This document shows positions 62,682 to 64,000 of a stretch of 64,000 nucleotides of DNA, piece by piece (position 1 is the first letter of the stretch; every line of letters starts with the position of its first letter). A program made the position numbers and the translations under genes. This stretch comes from Planctomycetota bacterium (GTDB taxonomy: Bacteria; Planctomycetota; UBA1135; GCA-002686595), in NCBI GenBank assembly GCA_016795325.1, contig JAEUHY010000015.1, positions 62,001 through 126,000 on the forward strand, written 5' to 3'. A model generated the notes under the pieces. That model had not been told where the DNA came from. It saw only the letters and a program-made list of their open reading frames with translations, and searched no databases.

Positions 62682-63658
62682 GCTTCCTGCTCCAGGTCCA
62701 GGCGCGGATCGAGCAGCGTGTACGCGACGTCGACCAACGTGTTGAAGCCGAACACGAGCACCGCGTAGACGACGGTCACGCCCATCGCGAGCGTGTAGTC
62801 GCGGTTGAGCGCGCTGGCGATGAAGTGCGTGCCCGCGCCGGGGATCGCGAAGATGCGCTCGATCACGAGGCTTCCGGTCAGCACGCCGGCCGCCGCAGGT
62901 CCGAGGTACGACACGACCGGCGCCAGCGCGCCGCGCATCGCGTGCTTCCACAGGATGCGCGCTCGCGAGGCGCCCTTGGCGCGCGCAGTGCGGATGTAGT
63001 CCTTGGAGAGCGTCTCGAGCAATCCGGCGCGCGAGAGGCGCGCGATGTACGCGGCGAAGGGCAGCGCCAGCGCGAGCGACGGAAGGACGAGGTGGCGCGG
63101 AGTTCCGAAACCCGCGACGGGCAGCACCGGGATCCAGAACGCGAACACGAGCACGAGCAAGCTCGCCAGCACGAAGTTCGGCAGCACCAGGCCGCCGGTG
63201 GCGAGCGCGCGCACCGACTGGTCGAGCTTCGAGCCCGGTGAGTGCGCCGAAGCGACACCGGCGCTCAGGCCGAGCACGAGCGCCAGCGCCAGCGCGAGCG
63301 AGCCGAGCGTGATCGAGATCGGCAGCGAGCTCGCGAGCACGTCGTTCACCGACACGTCGCGGTGTTGCATCGAAGGCCCGAAATCGCCGGCCAGCACGCC
63401 GCCGAACGGGTCCGCCCCGTCGCCCAGCCAGCCGCGTTCGTCGAGGTTCAGCGGTCCCAGCGTGTGCAGGTACTGCTTCCACAGCGGCCAGTCGAGGTGG
63501 TACTGCTCGCGCAGCGCGGCTTCGACGCTGGGGTGGAGCTTGCGCTCGCTGGAGAACGGACCGCCGGGCGCCGCGCGCAGCAGGAAGAAAGCCAGCGTGA
63601 TCACGACCCAGGTCGTCAGCGCGAACCATGCGGCGCGGCGTGCGAGGAAGCGCAACAT
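62678..63658 (-). CDS. oppB: Oligopeptide ABC transporter permease, OppB-like
   Basis: 326 residues. The N terminus (MLRFLARRAAWFALTTWVVI, AFFLLRAAPGGPFSSERKL) is the standard OppB start. It is followed by the periplasmic loop (LDWPLWKQYLHTLGPLN) and the EAA loop YIRTARAKGASRARILWKHA, then FAIPGAGTHFIASALNRDYT. The phrase PGGPFSSERKL and an inserted GDGADPFGGVLAGDFGPSM are typical. It overlaps the binding-protein gene upstream and oppC downstream. Confidence 0.93.
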   Translation of the reverse strand: MLRFLARRAAWFALTTWVVITLAFFLLRAAPGGPFSSERKLHPSVEAALREQYHLDWPLWKQYLHTLGPLNLDERGWLGDGADPFGGVLAGDFGPSMQHRDVSVNDVLASSLPISITLGSLALALALVLGLSAGVASAHSPGSKLDQSVRALATGGLVLPNFVLASLLVLVFAFWIPVLPVAGFGTPRHLVLPSLALALPFAAYIARLSRAGLLETLSKDYIRTARAKGASRARILWKHAMRGALAPVVSYLGPAAAGVLTGSLVIERIFAIPGAGTHFIASALNRDYTLAMGVTVVYAVLVFGFNTLVDVAYTLLDPRLDLEQEA

Positions 63659-64000
63659 CAGCGCTGCTCCTCGTTCAGCGGACGCCCCTGCGCGCCGCCC
63701 GATGCGTCGAACAGCAGCGCGTCCATGCGCGGCGAGCGCAGTCCGTTGATCGGCCCAGGCGCCGGCGCGCGCTTCTTGCCGCGCTTGTCGGCTTTGCGCG
63801 CCGCGTCGAGCTCGACGCCGTCGCGCCAGTACAGCCGGCTCAGCGAGGGCTCGTTGAGCGCGTTGTCGTCGAAGCCGCCCAGGCGCGGATTCACCAGGTT
63901 CTGGCTCACGTACGAGTAGATCGGGATGCACGGCAACTCGTTGAGCAGGATCTGTTCCGCCTCGCGGTACAGGGCGTTGCGCTGCGCTCCGACCAACGTG
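63658..64000 (-). CDS. oppA: Oligopeptide-binding protein OppA-like, C-terminal part
   Basis: Truncated by the window edge; about 113 C-terminal residues are present and the start lies beyond 64000. NALYREAEQILLNELPCIPI followed by YSYVSQNLVNPRLGGFDDNA is the C-terminal signature of family 5 solute-binding proteins (SBP_bac_5), where the tail closes over the peptide site. The 50 residues after it (basic KADKRGKKRAPAPG, then LRSPRMDALLFDASGGAQGR) extend beyond the usual end. It is the upstream gene of the opp operon in view and overlaps oppB (ATGA). Lipid attachment cannot be judged without the N terminus. Confidence 0.88.
   Translation of the reverse strand, partial: TLVGAQRNALYREAEQILLNELPCIPIYSYVSQNLVNPRLGGFDDNALNEPSLSRLYWRDGVELDAARKADKRGKKRAPAPGPINGLRSPRMDALLFDASGGAQGRPLNEEQR

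Overview
The window is high-GC DNA (about 70 percent by impression), densely packed, with many ATGA/GTGA/TGATG start-stop overlaps. Much of it encodes secreted proteins and lipoproteins of a style I associate with Planctomycetota: large lipoproteins with a poly-Gly stretch after the lipobox, choice-of-anchor-Q beta-helix proteins, FG-GAP propellers, phosphodiesterase-TPR fusions, and a recurring C-terminal module ending in Pro. I infer an uncultivated planctomycete; this rests on gene style, since no rRNA or tRNA was recognised.

Layout. 1-9.8 kb: HEAT lipoprotein, a 1247-residue Gly-rich lipoprotein with a strong terminator, then an amidohydrolase, a DHH phosphoesterase, a metallophosphoesterase, a proline dehydrogenase and CutA. 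9.8-18.1 kb: a DASS transporter, an unknown secreted protein, and a four-gene TolC/HlyD/MacB-type tripartite export operon. 18.1-21.4 kb: a ComM-like ATPase, and a carboxymuconolactone-decarboxylase-like protein coupled to an ArsS-type radical SAM enzyme. 21.5-30.1 kb: a secreted-protein locus with three tandem beta-helix paralogues, the first a pseudogene, plus a fragment of the preceding gene. 30.1-39 kb: phosphodiesterase-TPR lipoprotein, YjbR protein, amidase, serine hydrolase, a second type of beta-helix protein and an FG-GAP propeller. 39.4-49.1 kb: murQ coupled to a dienoyl-CoA-reductase-type SDR, a coiled-coil membrane protein, a PaaZ/BoxD-like dehydrogenase, a HEAT protein and a frameshifted ComEC. 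49.4-55.5 kb: coaD, RidA, an AlgI/AlgJ-like O-acetylation pair, YchF, and a thioredoxin-TPR protein. 55.6-59.6 kb: molybdenum module (molybdopterin-fold lipoprotein, HTH-Mop regulator, ModABC, YjbQ). 59.6-64 kb: a minus-strand oligopeptide ABC operon that runs off the window.

How the genes work together. The export operon, the mod operon and the opp operon are each self-consistent transport systems. ComM and ComEC point to natural transformation, although ComEC is broken as read. Amidase, serine hydrolase and MurQ fit peptidoglycan turnover. The most unusual part is 21.5-30.1 kb. The beta-helix copies are mosaics: copy 1 matches copy 3 at its 5' end and copy 2 at its 3' end, and it carries a nonsense codon and a one-base deletion. 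The C-terminal module of these proteins reappears on the FG-GAP propeller at 37.4-39 kb and may be an undescribed sorting or anchoring domain.
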